Shown: piece by piece, positions 36,090 through 45,895 of the stretch
Layout of the letters: the number at the start of each line of letters is the position of its first letter
Position numbering within the stretch: position 1 is the first letter of the stretch
NCBI GenBank assembly: GCA_021014325.1
Contig: CM037473.1
Location: 11,842,696-11,906,695, forward strand
Length of the DNA: 64,000 nucleotides
Source: Plazaster borealis
Taxonomy: Eukaryota > Echinodermata > Asteroidea > Forcipulatida > Labidiasteridae
Direction of reading: 5' to 3'
Position numbers and translations under genes: made by a program
The notes under the pieces: model-generated
What the model saw: the letters and a program-made list of their open reading frames with translations, nothing else
The model's database searches: none
What the model was told of the DNA's origin: nothing

Positions 36090-37228
36090 TCAACTGGTAA
36101 GAGGATCACCATATGGGGATGCAACGTTTTTCTTTAAATATCAAATGATAAAGAAATTATTTAAAATACCTTTTACTGTTGTTTTGGTATGCATGAAAAT
36201 TGTAAAAAGCATGTACAACTATAAGACAGGTTTGACCTTTTAAAAGTTAATTACAAAACATATATTTATACTGTCTGAGTACTGTGTATATCTAAAACGT
36301 TATTGTTAAAATTGTCATCACTTCTAAAGATGATTCATGATTAGTCCTACTACAGGCCCAATTGACTCCTTGCATGATGCGCAGCGCACTTACACGCGCC
36401 TATCCTGTACCCCATTTTGGGAGTAAAAATGTACACAAAGGAATTGACCCCAAATGGTAACAATGGTTGACGGGCATTTTGCGGAGGTGCGTTCCCCTTC
36501 TGCATATGGTCAAGAAATATTCTTTTAGAGATTTAAGGCCACATCATAGCCACTTCTGTTAGTGTTAAAACGCACACAGCTACACTCATATGTATATGTA
36601 CACTCTCTGATTAATACAAAGTGACATTAAGAAAAACAACAAACTCAAATTCATTTATTTTCCATAAAATGGAAATTTGCTTGTTGAGCGTGCTCATAAG
36701 ATTAATAATACAGGGCATAGAGCAAGCATAGGGCAACTCTTTGCAGATCTTATATTTGAAAAACTTGTTTATGTTCTTGGTTGCATGGCTCCAAACAAAG
36801 ACAAACTTATCCATGGAGATACATGAAGGCAGACTAAATGTTGTGCTGTTGTGGGAAAGTAGAAAAGAAGTATGGGTGGCAGTGGGTAGGAGTTGCCTCA
36901 CTGCCGGTAGAGCCTAGGTTGGAAGACTGCAGTAGATGGTGCAGATACTGGTTCAGCCGGTAATCTGTTCCAGATTGGTATTGTTCTCACATATAAGAAG
37001 GAGAATTTGTAGGAGTCACAAATAGCAGGAATTGGATGTTATCTCAGAGAATGGCTTGCTCTTCCAGGTGTTCCCAAGTTCGCATACTTTGTATTCCTCA
37101 TTGACTAAGTGCTGGCTGGATATTATTGATCAATAAATAATGTTGAGATCTAGGTATACATCGATCAGTGGTTTCCAATCCATTGTTTATAACATGGACA
37201 CCAAAGAAAATGTATACCCATGATTGTG
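36090..37228. other. Intergenic, no gene seen
   Basis: No exon, RNA gene or element termini recognised. Confidence 0.35.
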
Positions 37229-37230
37229 GC

Positions 37231-37409
37231 GTGTCATGGCCGAGCGGTTAAGAGCACCAGACTCGAGAGCTCTGGTGTTCCTGATCAGCAGAGAGTGGGT
37301 TCGAGTCCCGGTCGTGGCACTTGTGTCCTTGAGCAAGACACTTTACCCTAATTGCTTTGTACTCCGGATGGGACATTAAGCCGTAGGTCCTGTGTAGGAT
37401 TGTTAGTCT
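37231..37409 (+). repeat. Leu-type tRNA-derived SINE head and body
   Basis: Starts GTGTCATGGCCGAGCGGTTA (A box) and has GTGGGTTCGAGTCCCGGTC (B box), then 'cttgtgtccttgagcaagacactttacc' and 'actccggatgggacattaagccgtaggtcc'. The head resembles tRNA-Leu up to the variable arm. An inverted SINE head follows directly. Confidence 0.85.
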
Positions 37410-37411
37410 GC

Positions 37412-37470
37412 TGATCAGAAACACCAGGGCTTGAGTCTGGTACTGTTAACCGCTCTGCCATGACATGCCA
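37412..37470 (-). repeat. Inverted SINE head fragment
   Basis: The minus strand reads TGTCATGGCAGAGCGGTTAA and 'ccagactcaagccctggtgtttctgatcagca', the 5' head of the same SINE family, pointing toward the copy at 37,231. Confidence 0.75.
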
Positions 37471-37583
37471 TCTGTGAAATATTTCAAATGTTAACTTGGC
37501 AAAGTCCAAAGCATAATGGTGTCTGCGCCGTAGTTGCACAAGGTCAACAAAGTGGTCCCATATTGTTGCTAAACTGTTCCTTA

Positions 37584-38207
37584 TTAAAGGGACATGTTGC
37601 CTTCAAATCTCATGAAATTTTACTGTTTGGAGGTGTTCCTTATACTTATTAAGAGTTGTTCTTGCAATAAAACACCTTTAATGTGTTATAATTAGTGAAT
37701 GGTAATTAAAACAAACAAACATTGACCTCTGACCCCCGAGACGTGTCCCGCGAAATGTATACGTATTTCAAGCCGTCGATACGATCGTCGGTGTAATGGT
37801 CAATAATGCGCGATGAAGAGCAGTAGGCTGGCGCCGTAGCCTGTGGCCTTGTAAACCTATCACATGAACACCAGGTAATATACCATTCTCTACTCGACGA
37901 CATGTGTGTATAGTAAACACGTCCACACCGCACTGTCAAAATGGATAGTTCAACAGCTGCGACTGGAAATAAGACTAATAGAATTTGTCCGCCATTTATG
38001 GGAGTCAAAATCTTGACTCCCATAAATGGTGGAGCGTTTTGTTTCGCGAAAGTGAGCAAAAGCGAAGCATTTCTAAGGCACGTTTGTGTGGATAATTATA
38101 TTCTACTTTTTAAACATCTTTCCGACTGTGCTCATTATACATCAAACGCTTGTTATAGCCCAAAAGCGCCCAACAGAGCCCAAACCGAAGGCAACGTGTC
38201 CCTTTAA
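37584..38207. mobile_element. TTAA-flanked element, AGGGACAyGTTGCCTT termini
   Basis: TTAA then AGGGACATGTTGCCTT at the left (37,584-37,603) and AAGGCAACGTGTCCCT then TTAA at the right (to 38,207): 15 of 16 terminal bases match in inversion. Inside is a near-perfect hairpin at about 37,992-38,031 (CCATTTATGGGAGTCAA and its complement around four bases). No transposase. It lies about 115 bp downstream of the death-domain gene stop codon. Confidence 0.8.
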
Positions 38208-38322
38208 GTCTGCTGGTTGTAATGGAAAGGTGTCTCCAAATCTCATCCTATCGCAAAGAGCAAATCTCACTCCATCCATCGTCAAAATACTCCTTCACGA
38301 GTTTAGTTTTTCATAGTGGTGA

Positions 38323-38336
38323 TTATCGTTGAGCCC
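38323..38336 (-). CDS. Death-domain gene, terminal exon
   Basis: Acceptor TTTCTCCTGTTGCAG is excellent; 14 coding bases complete Gly and add Ala-Gln-Arg before TAA. It was chosen because it is the first strong acceptor downstream that restores the frame; another exon cannot be excluded. Confidence 0.55.
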
Positions 38337-40654
38337 CTGCAACAGGAGAAACACAAACTTAAGCTGCAACATATTAAATGGATTTTAAACCCTTTGTTTC
38401 TCTTTAATCATCACGATATGTCCAGACATGACTATGTTTTGGGGGTTTGTTTTTTTTAAACAGTCCGTCCTTTAAAAATGCCTGAAAAATAATACAGTAC
38501 ACAAATTTGGTTTTGTTTTAGAAATGCAGAGATTATGTTAACATAAGGGGCATTTAAAGTTGTCACTTTAGGATGAGAACTTTATTATGACCTTTCAGGT
38601 CGACTTGGAGTAGGTCACATCTTACTGTTGTTTGTGGCCGCTATGGGTTATTTGTCTTTGAGAGTTATTTTAAGCCCAAGCAACTTCAGTAGTCCAGCAT
38701 TCTCTTAAAGAAGAACAGAGTTACATACTATTGATACATGGATATCCCAGTTCTTCTCAGAACCACCACTTCTCCCAGAAAAGAGACATGTTATCCACAT
38801 GGTTGTCACCTGTATGCTGATTTCTTATTGTTTTTACACCATGCAAAGCTTGAACTCACTTACCTTCTATCATATCCATTAGATTCATAACTAGGTCATT
38901 TCTGCCAATCTGTCTTAATCCATCATTCAGAACATCTACCGGCCTGTCATTGTTGTTGCAATTTCTCCATTTTATGAGCATTTGGAAAATCTGCTCCCCT
39001 GCCCCATAGTGGTCACTCTTGAGGATTCCAACTTGTGTACTGGACAACCCCAGATAGGTGGCTAGCTGCTCCCATCCTCTTCCCAAACCATTGGAAAGCT
39101 TCCGTAGTATATCATCTCTTAAACAATCTTACGTACAGAAAAATGTAATAAAATAAAGACAAAAATATACATTTGGGGTAAAACGAAGTTGGTATGATTT
39201 AGGTGTACACCATTTAACTAACACCATTGAGCAATTCAATCAATTTCATTGTGCCACAAAAAGTTTGCCGTAGAGATGCTTCGAATAAATAGATAGATAA
39301 ATAAATAAATGTGTGAATGTGTGAACAAGTGGACCTCAGGAGCTAGGGTTAAAAATGGGCCAATGGAATTTACTTACCTATATTTTCACGTCCGCCACAC
39401 GGCTCTTCTCTAGACCTTAAGGTACCTACATCAAGTAAACCAAATGCAAAGTTTGTGTTACATTTCATTTTCCTCACAGTCTGCTGAGCTTTTAGGATGA
39501 GGCTTAGACTTGAAACCTTTCTAATAAAATAACAACAAATCTATAATGGCCTCACGTTTCAACCCTCAAATGTCATTAACCATTTACATGTACTGCATTT
39601 ATACCAAAGGTCATTTTGGTTGTACTTGGTTGGTAAGCAGTTTGCAACAGCTAATCCATTTTCCCAATACAATATGCTAATACTTATCATTGTAAATTCG
39701 TACATTTATTTATTTTGTAGGGCCTACCTCATGCAATTATTAGGCGAATTTTGACATCACAACTCTATATGAACAGCAAAGGTTTTGCAGCTTGAGTTGA
39801 ATACATTTCAACTTGAGCTCATTACTAAAACTATTGCGATTTTGTGACACCTAGGCCCTTTTCGAATCCACGGCTTTGGCTTTGGATTCGGCTTCAGGCT
39901 CCGTTCTCTCGTCTGAATCCCTGAACGCATAGCACGCGTATAGTCAAAACAACTGAGAGGGCCTAGCTAGCCTGAGCCGAATCCAAAGCTGAAGCCAGTC
40001 GTTTCGAAAAGGGCCCTAGATTCGCATTCACATACGGCCCTACTAATAATCTGATATTGTTGAAATATTTACTTTCAAGTTTTGGAGGGAAAATCTACAA
40101 TAACACACACCAAAGAAAGTTTAAACTTTATCTAATGATTAACATTTAAAAAAAAGAAAAGAAAAGAGAAAGTTTTAAACAGGTAGATTGCAAAATTTAT
40201 TAGTAGTCCGCTGGGAAACCTGGAAGGTCAAGTAGTGGTTTGGATTAGGCAATAGGCAATAGTGGTCAATAGAAAATAGTCATGATGGTCCGGTGGGCAC
40301 TTTGACCCCAGATGTGGGTACTTACATGTATGTTTCTGTATGGTCTACATTCTACAATACTTGGATTACATTACCTTGTCTAAGGTCATTTGCTAAATCT
40401 CTCCTTCCATGTCGAACGACAGCTTTCATTAACACTATTTCCATTCCATCCTCATTCACTTCTTCATCAAAGTCATTTTTCCACATTGACAGCATTTGAA
40501 AAACCTGCTCCTCCGTCCCTCGAAAATCCAACTTTACCATAGCAACCCTGTCTGCTGAAATATTGAGAAAGGTTGCCAGGCTTTCCCATCCATTACCTAG
40601 TTGCTGTGACAACAGACGCAAGGTCTTTTCATCTATGCTTGATTGAGCAGCCAT
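38323..40654 (-). CDS. Small protein with two tandem death domains, four exons, complete
   Basis: Exons 40654-40375, 39425-39378, 39115-38864 and 38336-38323 join in phase to 198 codons with stop (197 aa). Exon 1 encodes MAAQSSIDEKTLRLLSQQL and a death domain (GNGWESLATFLNISADRV...EEQVFQMLSMW...GRRDLANDL). A 16-residue linker exon follows. Exon 3 encodes a second death domain (GRGWEQLATYLGLSSTQV...GEQIFQMLIKW...GRNDLVMNL). Exon 4 adds only GAQR and the stop. The GW-LA...L-KW spacing is diagnostic of the six-helix fold, used for homotypic contacts in Toll/IL-1 and TNF-type signalling. No kinase, TIR, caspase or membrane segment is present, so an adaptor or decoy role is likely (inference). The exon 3 acceptor lacks a good pyrimidine tract and is the weakest part of the model. 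Confidence 0.8.
38864..39115 (-). CDS. Death-domain gene, exon 3 (second death domain)
   Basis: 252 bases, donor GAAG|GTAAGTG. Begins DDILRKLSNGLGRGWEQLA if the acceptor is TTTAAGAG at 39,116. The next AG upstream would break the frame. Confidence 0.75.
39378..39425 (-). CDS. Death-domain gene, 48-bp linker exon
   Basis: Flanked by TTGATGTAG acceptor and ATAG|GTAAGTAA donor. It encodes TLRSREEPCGGRENI. Being a multiple of three with phase 1 on both sides, it could be skipped without disturbing either death domain. Confidence 0.65.
39852..40019. mobile_element. Short palindromic MITE (TAGGSCCYTTTCGAA ends)
   Basis: 168 bp whose two halves are inverted: 'taggcccttttcgaatccacggctttggctttggattcggcttcaggct' against 'agcctgagccgaatccaaagctgaagcc...tttcgaaaagggcccta'. 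It lies in the first intron of the death-domain gene. A related arrangement is at 58,402-58,542. Confidence 0.75.
40375..40654 (-). CDS. Death-domain gene, exon 1 (first death domain)
   Basis: Starts at ATG 40,654 in context ATCATGGCTGC (purine at -3, G at +4). Donor is CAAG|GTAATG. 93 codons plus one base. Confidence 0.82.
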
Positions 40655-40799
40655 GATGAGTCGAGTCAGAGGTGGATGTCTGTATTGAAATTGAACAATT
40701 TTACAATCTCAATCTGACAAAAACACATAAAACAGGAAAATAAAATTATCACATAATAAACCACACAAGGGAAACTGACTGGGTAAATACTTAATACTA

Positions 40800-41788
40800 T
40801 ATATCCTACAGTGACCGGTTTTCGGGGTACTATAGCTTTTTCTTTGAAAATATATCAACTGATGCCCTAATTGGCTTCCTTTGTTTATAAGAAGTATGCA
40901 AACATACATTAAAACTTGATAGACATTGAAACTTTCACACCACGCACCGATCTTCGATGACTTCAATAGCGTCCCATTTGGTTTGAGCTTTACCTGTTTT
41001 CAAGGTAAACAAGAAAGTATGGTGTCCCGGTGAAGCCATACGTGGAAGAAACATCTGCAGTGACTCCAAGTGTTCTGTGAGACTTTGTGTATGACTCTAT
41101 AGCCAGCAGTTGTCTTCATTTTATTCAAAATATTGTTTATTTAATTTTAAAAATTACCATGGTAATTTGCAAAAACTTAAAATAAAAAAAAATAAATAAA
41201 AAAAGTGTAAATAATTCTTTGCTTTCAAATCTGATTTTTATTTAGCTTTGTGTCGTTTTGTTTCTTAACATTTATAAAAAAGCATACAAATAAACAGTGA
41301 TAATTGAATCAACAATCCGATGTTTAAAATTTGACATTAATAATAATAATGACATGAGGGTTACAAAAAAAAAATCTCCAGACTATTAGAAAATGATATA
41401 ATGCACATGGCTTCTTTAAGCCTCTGTATTTTTCCCCCAGAATGCTCAGCAGAATGTTCAGTCACATGATTTGATCATCGTGAATTGTGAATTGAAAAAG
41501 TGTTTGATGAAACTTTTTAGGTAGGCAATTTTTTTTTTATGGCCCCGACAGTATGACAAATTTGTGTACCTTGTAGAAATGCCTAAGATATAACAACTTT
41601 TTGCATTTACAAGTGCAACTAACCAGTGGAGCCTTATATGTTTCTAAGTTTTGGTCGAAGGAGAGGAGACTCTTTGCTTGGGAAGTCAAACCACAAAAAT
41701 TGTATCTAGGGACTGTTTATATCGCGCGCAGAGAGGTAAAAGATTTGCCCCGATTTCAGGGGCACCCCGAACACAGGACCTCCTATGA
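40800..41788 (+). repeat. Left arm of a large inverted repeat
   Basis: About 990 bp that recurs inverted at 44,270-45,285. Matching blocks in order include 'ccggttttcg', 'caactgatgccctaatt', 'gaaactttcacaccacgcaccgatcttcgatgacttcaatagcgtcc', 'agaaagtatggtgtcc.ggtgaagccat', 'ctatagccagcagttgtcttc', 'aagataacaacttttgcatttacaagtgc' variants and 'gacctccta'. I estimate roughly 90% identity by eye, so the arms are not recent. Confidence 0.9.
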
Positions 41789-41835
41789 TCGATATTGATT
41801 TTGGGTTGGACAAACAAAAACAACCTCCTGGTTAA

Positions 41836-41940
41836 CTAGCCCACCTTGTTGAGCTGTAATGGCTCTCTTTAACATCGGTCTTGAGATGTTTTATAAGACC
41901 GATGTTAAAAGAGAGCCATCAGCTCAACAAGGTGGGCTAG
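41836..41940. mobile_element. Palindromic MITE copy A (CTAGCCCACCTTGTTGAGCTG)
   Basis: A 105-bp near-perfect palindrome: left arm CTAGCCCACCTTGTTGAGCT continuing to 'taatggctctctttaacatcggtc', right arm 'gaccgatgttaaaagagagccat' continuing to AGCTCAACAAGGTGGGCTAG. CTGGTTAAC occurs just left (41,828-41,836) and again about ten bases past the right end, a possible 9-bp target duplication. Confidence 0.85.
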
Positions 41941-42154
41941 GTACAGCTACTGGTTAACGTGCCGGCGCTCGATCCTCCATGATCTACCCATACCCAAGTG
42001 ACTATATACATGTAGGCCTAGGTAGTATCATGATCAGTACACTTCCACCACCAGTGCTACCCGAGGTTAGATAGTACGTTCCGCTACCGTTCGTGTAGAC
42101 GATAGCGGAACGAACCTCATTTTCTAGGAGGACGAGTACCCCATCCATCCGAAT

Positions 42155-42832
42155 GTCGGTCACTTCGTACCCAAGTCACTTCGTACCCAAGTCACTTCGT
42201 ACCCAAGTCGCTTCGTACCCAAGTCACTTCGTACCCAAGTCACTTCGTACCCAAGTCACTTCGTACCCATGTCAAGTCATACGCGTATGACGTGACTTGG
42301 GTATGATTGTTAAAACCAACCTCCGTGTAAAGTGTCCTGTTGGTTTTTTGGTTTTTCTAACAAATTTATTGGATCGGGTTTAATTTTTATATTATGATCA
42401 GAAAAGATTCATAGAAAAGAAAAAAATAGTGCAGCGAGAGCGATGTGTTTATGAGTACGATGTTATAATTTTGCATAAAATATAACCGGAACTCCACGCA
42501 TCCCCGCGCCTCAGCATCACCCTGAAAATTTGAGTTTTGTGTTTCCCGGCCATCATCGGGGCATTTCAACGATGATATTTCCACATTTCTTTAACAAAAA
42601 CCATCACCCTAGACCACCTCCCTTCCCCTACCCCCAAATTTTAAACCGGATTCACATTGAACTCGGAGAGGTCTTTTGTCCAGTTCGACTGCCGGCCGCG
42701 GCGGGCCGGCCACATGACTCAGACAATTGAGGTACGAAGTGACTTGGGTACGAAGTGACTTGGGTACGAAGTGACCTGGGTATGATATTTTGGGTACGAA
42801 GTGACTTGGGTACGAAGTGACCGACATCGATC
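42155..42832. mobile_element. Foldback element with arms of 16-bp direct repeats
   Basis: The left arm is ATGTCGGTCACTTCGTACCC followed by seven head-to-tail units of TCACTTCGTACCCAAG (42,161-42,272). The right arm (42,732-42,832) holds about five inverted units ending GTACGAAGTGACCGACAT. The roughly 450 bp between has no coding signal. Terminal inverted repeats built from short direct repeats are the hallmark of Foldback/Galileo-type elements. Confidence 0.8.
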
Positions 42833-42909
42833 CATCCCCACCGGCACCCCTCGTTAAACCATGGAGGAAGGAAATAGCGTGTCAGTGACTGTATGAGCAT
42901 GGTCTAATT

Positions 42910-43024
42910 TAGCCCACCTTGTTGAACTGTAATGGCTCTCTTTTAACATCAGTCTTATAACACGTGTTATAAGACCGATGTTAAAAGAGAGCCATTTTTA
43001 ATACAGCTCAACAAGGTGGGCTAG
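42910..43024. mobile_element. Palindromic MITE copy B (TAGCCCACCTTGTTGAACTG)
   Basis: Same family as 41,836-41,940, with arms 'tagcccaccttgttgaactgtaatggctctcttttaacatcagtc' and its complement. It is flanked on both sides by GGTCTAATTT (42,901-42,910 and 43,024-43,033), a convincing 10-bp target-site duplication of the length made by Mutator-like transposases. Confidence 0.85.
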
Positions 43025-43169
43025 GTCTAATTTTTCCTCCATGGTAGGACTATGAGCAAATTACGGTTAGAACTTTTAATAAAGAACTAAAAAATTAACT
43101 ACTTAGTACTCTGCCGTCCGCCACCTTACCTACCTCCTGAGTGAGACTGTGTGTGAGTGACTGGTTACA

Positions 43170-43197
43170 CCATAGAGAAAGGTCCTTTCTCTATGGT
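43170..43197. repeat. Short perfect hairpin
   Basis: CCATAGAGAAAGG-TCC-style palindrome (CCATAGAGAAA and TTTCTCTATGG) between two copies of GGTTACAC. Function unknown. Confidence 0.6.
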
Positions 43198-43603
43198 TAC
43201 ACCTACTAACTACCAAACTAGCCTCCTAGCTAGCTACACTACCTCGGATCCTAGCACCGCACTGCACGCGTGCGTTTTTGTTGGTACTTCCCATTAACAT
43301 GTATGGTACTTCCCCGGTTTTTCAATTTTACAATTCTCTCTTGGGATAGGGCTAGGGCGCGATCGCGAGATTGCGCGCTCGCAGCAAAAATCTCGCGGTG
43401 GAATAGATGCCATTAACAAGTCGAGATTGCGTAGCGCAATGGAGATTCAAGCGCATTCTAACGGTACTGAGCAATTAATTGCTGAAGAGGGCGCCCTTTT
43501 CATTCAACGTGTGACATAAAATAATCGGAGCTCAAGATCAGATTATGTGGAGACTTCCTGTATTTTGTGCGGTGTGATTTTAAGCAGAGAAGCTGTATGT
43601 GTG

Positions 43604-44058
43604 TTCCGCCCCAACTTGACAATCGCACCAACTATAGTTGGGACTGGTCCCAACTTGAGTGTTCAAGTTGGGGTGTCCCAACTGTAGTTGGGACAGTAGC
43701 CACAGGCACATAAATTACAAATTTCACACTCATCTATTCTAAAGCCAAAAGTGGGCCCAATACCCACATAATTAATAAACAAGCTGTTGGGGGAGATAGA
43801 TCCACGCCCGCATGTTGCAGTCCCAACAATAATGGAGCAATACACTAGTTTATTGCTCCATGCCACAATCGATCACGGTTCCTTTCGCGGATGCTACATC
43901 CTGTATGTACAGCCTGGATCGCCCATAGAACTCTACAGTATTATTATACTGTAGAGTTCTATGGGCGATCCCAACTACAGTTGGGACGCCCCAACTTGAA
44001 CACTCAAGTTGGGACCAGTCCCAACTATAGTTGGGACGGTTGTCAAGTTGGGTCGGAA
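43604..44058. mobile_element. Foldback-like element with CCAACTATAGTTGGGAC words
   Basis: Ends TTCCGCCCCAACTTGACAA and TTGTCAAGTTGGGTCGGAA are inverted. Each arm (about 85 bp) holds the self-complementary words CCCAACTATAGTTGGGA and CCCAACTGTAGTTGGGA plus CAAGTTGGG in both senses. At the centre-right, 43,917-43,972 is a second near-perfect hairpin (ATCGCCCATAGAACTCTACA and its complement). No coding capacity. Confidence 0.8.
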
Positions 44059-44269
44059 CATGTGCATGTTTTAAGCCACAAGTTAACACATCAGCCACAA
44101 ATTAACACAACCCAGATCCTTCTTCAAAGTTTATTTCATTCATCAAACGAACGACTGTGTCCCAGACTCCCAGTACAGATTTGCTGTGATTAGATTGCGG
44201 GGAGCCATGGACGTTTCAAAAGGTAAATTTAATTGATTTGCTTGCTTTCTTCCATTATCTTTTGGGGTA

Positions 44270-45285
44270 ATCGTAGGAGGTCCTGTTTTCAGGGCGTCCC
44301 TGAAATCGATGCAAATCTTTTACCTCTCTGCGCGCGATGTAAACAGTCCCTAGATACAATTTTTGTGGTTTGACTTGCCAAGCAAAGAGTCCTTTCTCCT
44401 TCGACCAAAACTTAGAAACATATAAGGCTCCACTGGTTAGTTGCACTTGTAAATGCAAAAAGTTGTTATATCTTAGGCATTTCTACAAGGTACAAAAATA
44501 TGTCATACTGTCGGGGCCATAAAAAAAAAATTGCCTACCGAAAAAGTTTCATCGAACAATTTTTCAATTCACAATTCACGATGATAAAATCATGTGACTT
44601 AAAATTCTGCTGAGCATTCTGGGGAAAAGAATACAGAGGCTTAAAGAAGCCATGTGCCTTATATCATTTTCTAACAGTCTGGAGAATTTTTTTTAAACCC
44701 TCATATCATTTATTATTAATAACATTAAAATTTAAACATTGGCTTGGTGATTCAAATATCACTGTTTATTGATATGCTTTATTGTAAATGTTAAGAAACA
44801 TAAAAAGATTCAAAACTTTTTAAAAAATCAGATTTGAAAGCCAAGACTTATTGACACTTTTTTTAAATATTTTTTTTTTAAAAGTTTTTGCAAATTACCA
44901 TTGTAATTTTTAAAATTAAATAAAAAATATTTTGAATAAAACGAAGACAACTGCTGGCTATAGAGTCATACACAACGTCTCACAGAACACTTGAAGTCAC
45001 TGCAGATGTTTCTTCTGCTTATGGCTTCACCAGGACACCATACTTTCTTGTTTGCCTCGAAAACAGGTCAAACTCAAAACACGGGGACGCTATTGAAGTC
45101 ATCGAAGATCGGTGCGTGGTGTGAAAGTTTCAATGTCTATCAAGTTTTAATATATTTTTACATACTTCTTATAAACAAAGGAAGGTAATTAGGGCATCAG
45201 TTGATATATGGCATCATTATTTTTTTTTCAATTCAAAGAAAAAGGCATAGTACATCGAAAACCGGACATGGGAGGATATAGACCT
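44270..45285 (-). repeat. Right arm of the large inverted repeat
   Basis: Inverted partner of 40,800-41,788, separated from it by about 2.5 kb that holds four other palindromic elements. Both arms contain a 60-70 codon open frame with the same residues (LQVQLTSGALYVSKFW...), but the differences between arms are mostly amino-acid changing, so I do not call it a gene. Confidence 0.9.
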
Positions 45286-45627
45286 TGTGACCTTTGTTTA
45301 CAATAAGTGTGACCTTGTACATTCTTGGGCCTTTCTGGCAGGCAAGATACTGCACTAGTCATATGGGAAAGTTTACATTTTGTGTCATAATTTCCACATA
45401 AATCCAAGAGTTATAAAAGTAACAGCTGAACAAGTTTTAAGATGTGCCCACTTTCATTATATCAAAAGTTGAAAAAATTAGACAGTGCAATCTCCATAAA
45501 ATTAAGTTTTTATGGTTTCTTCCCATTGAGCTGTGTACAAATCGTGCCTGCAGGAAGTCCAGGCTTGGTGGCTCTTTTGTAAACATGTGATGTCACAGGT
45601 CACATCGTCTATAAGGGGGGGGGGTCG

Positions 45628-45895
45628 CACTAATAAGCGTCAACAGGGCCATTTCACGACAACTCAAGACAACTCAAGACAACAAGTTTAAAATACCATC
45701 AAATACAATGGTTGTAATCAGAGTGTATCTGGACACACGTTTAAAACTGACTGGAACCATCGTGCATACATATTTTTCACGGGAAAAAAATGTTTTTTTC
45801 GTAAAAAATAGTCAACTTTCTCCATCCGTAGAATTAGAACTGGCCGACGTGATGCTATTGCGCTTGCGCAATGACTTTTGGACCGCACCATTATG
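45628..45895 (+). repeat. Left arm of a second inverted repeat
   Basis: About 268 bp, recurring inverted at 46,852-47,131. Starts CACTAATAAGCGTCAACAGG, contains two to three CAACTCAAGA units, and ends GCGGTCC-type sequence (GGACCGCACCATTA). The right arm has about four of the corresponding units. Confidence 0.85.

Noticed and set aside
35178..36124. Open frames of 246 and 306 codons on the minus strand
   Set aside because: They consist almost wholly of the 16-residue translation of a 16-bp satellite; the extra N-terminal part of the longer one is SINE sequence. No coding evidence.
37231..37320. Functional tRNA-Leu gene
   Set aside because: The head resembles tRNA-Leu but recurs at many sites with a common non-tRNA body; it is a SINE.
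41601..44458. A conserved 65-codon gene present in both inverted arms (41,601-41,798 and 44,255-44,458)
   Set aside because: The arms are duplicates of each other; the differences are mainly amino-acid changing, and there is no signal or domain, so shared ancestry of the arms explains it.
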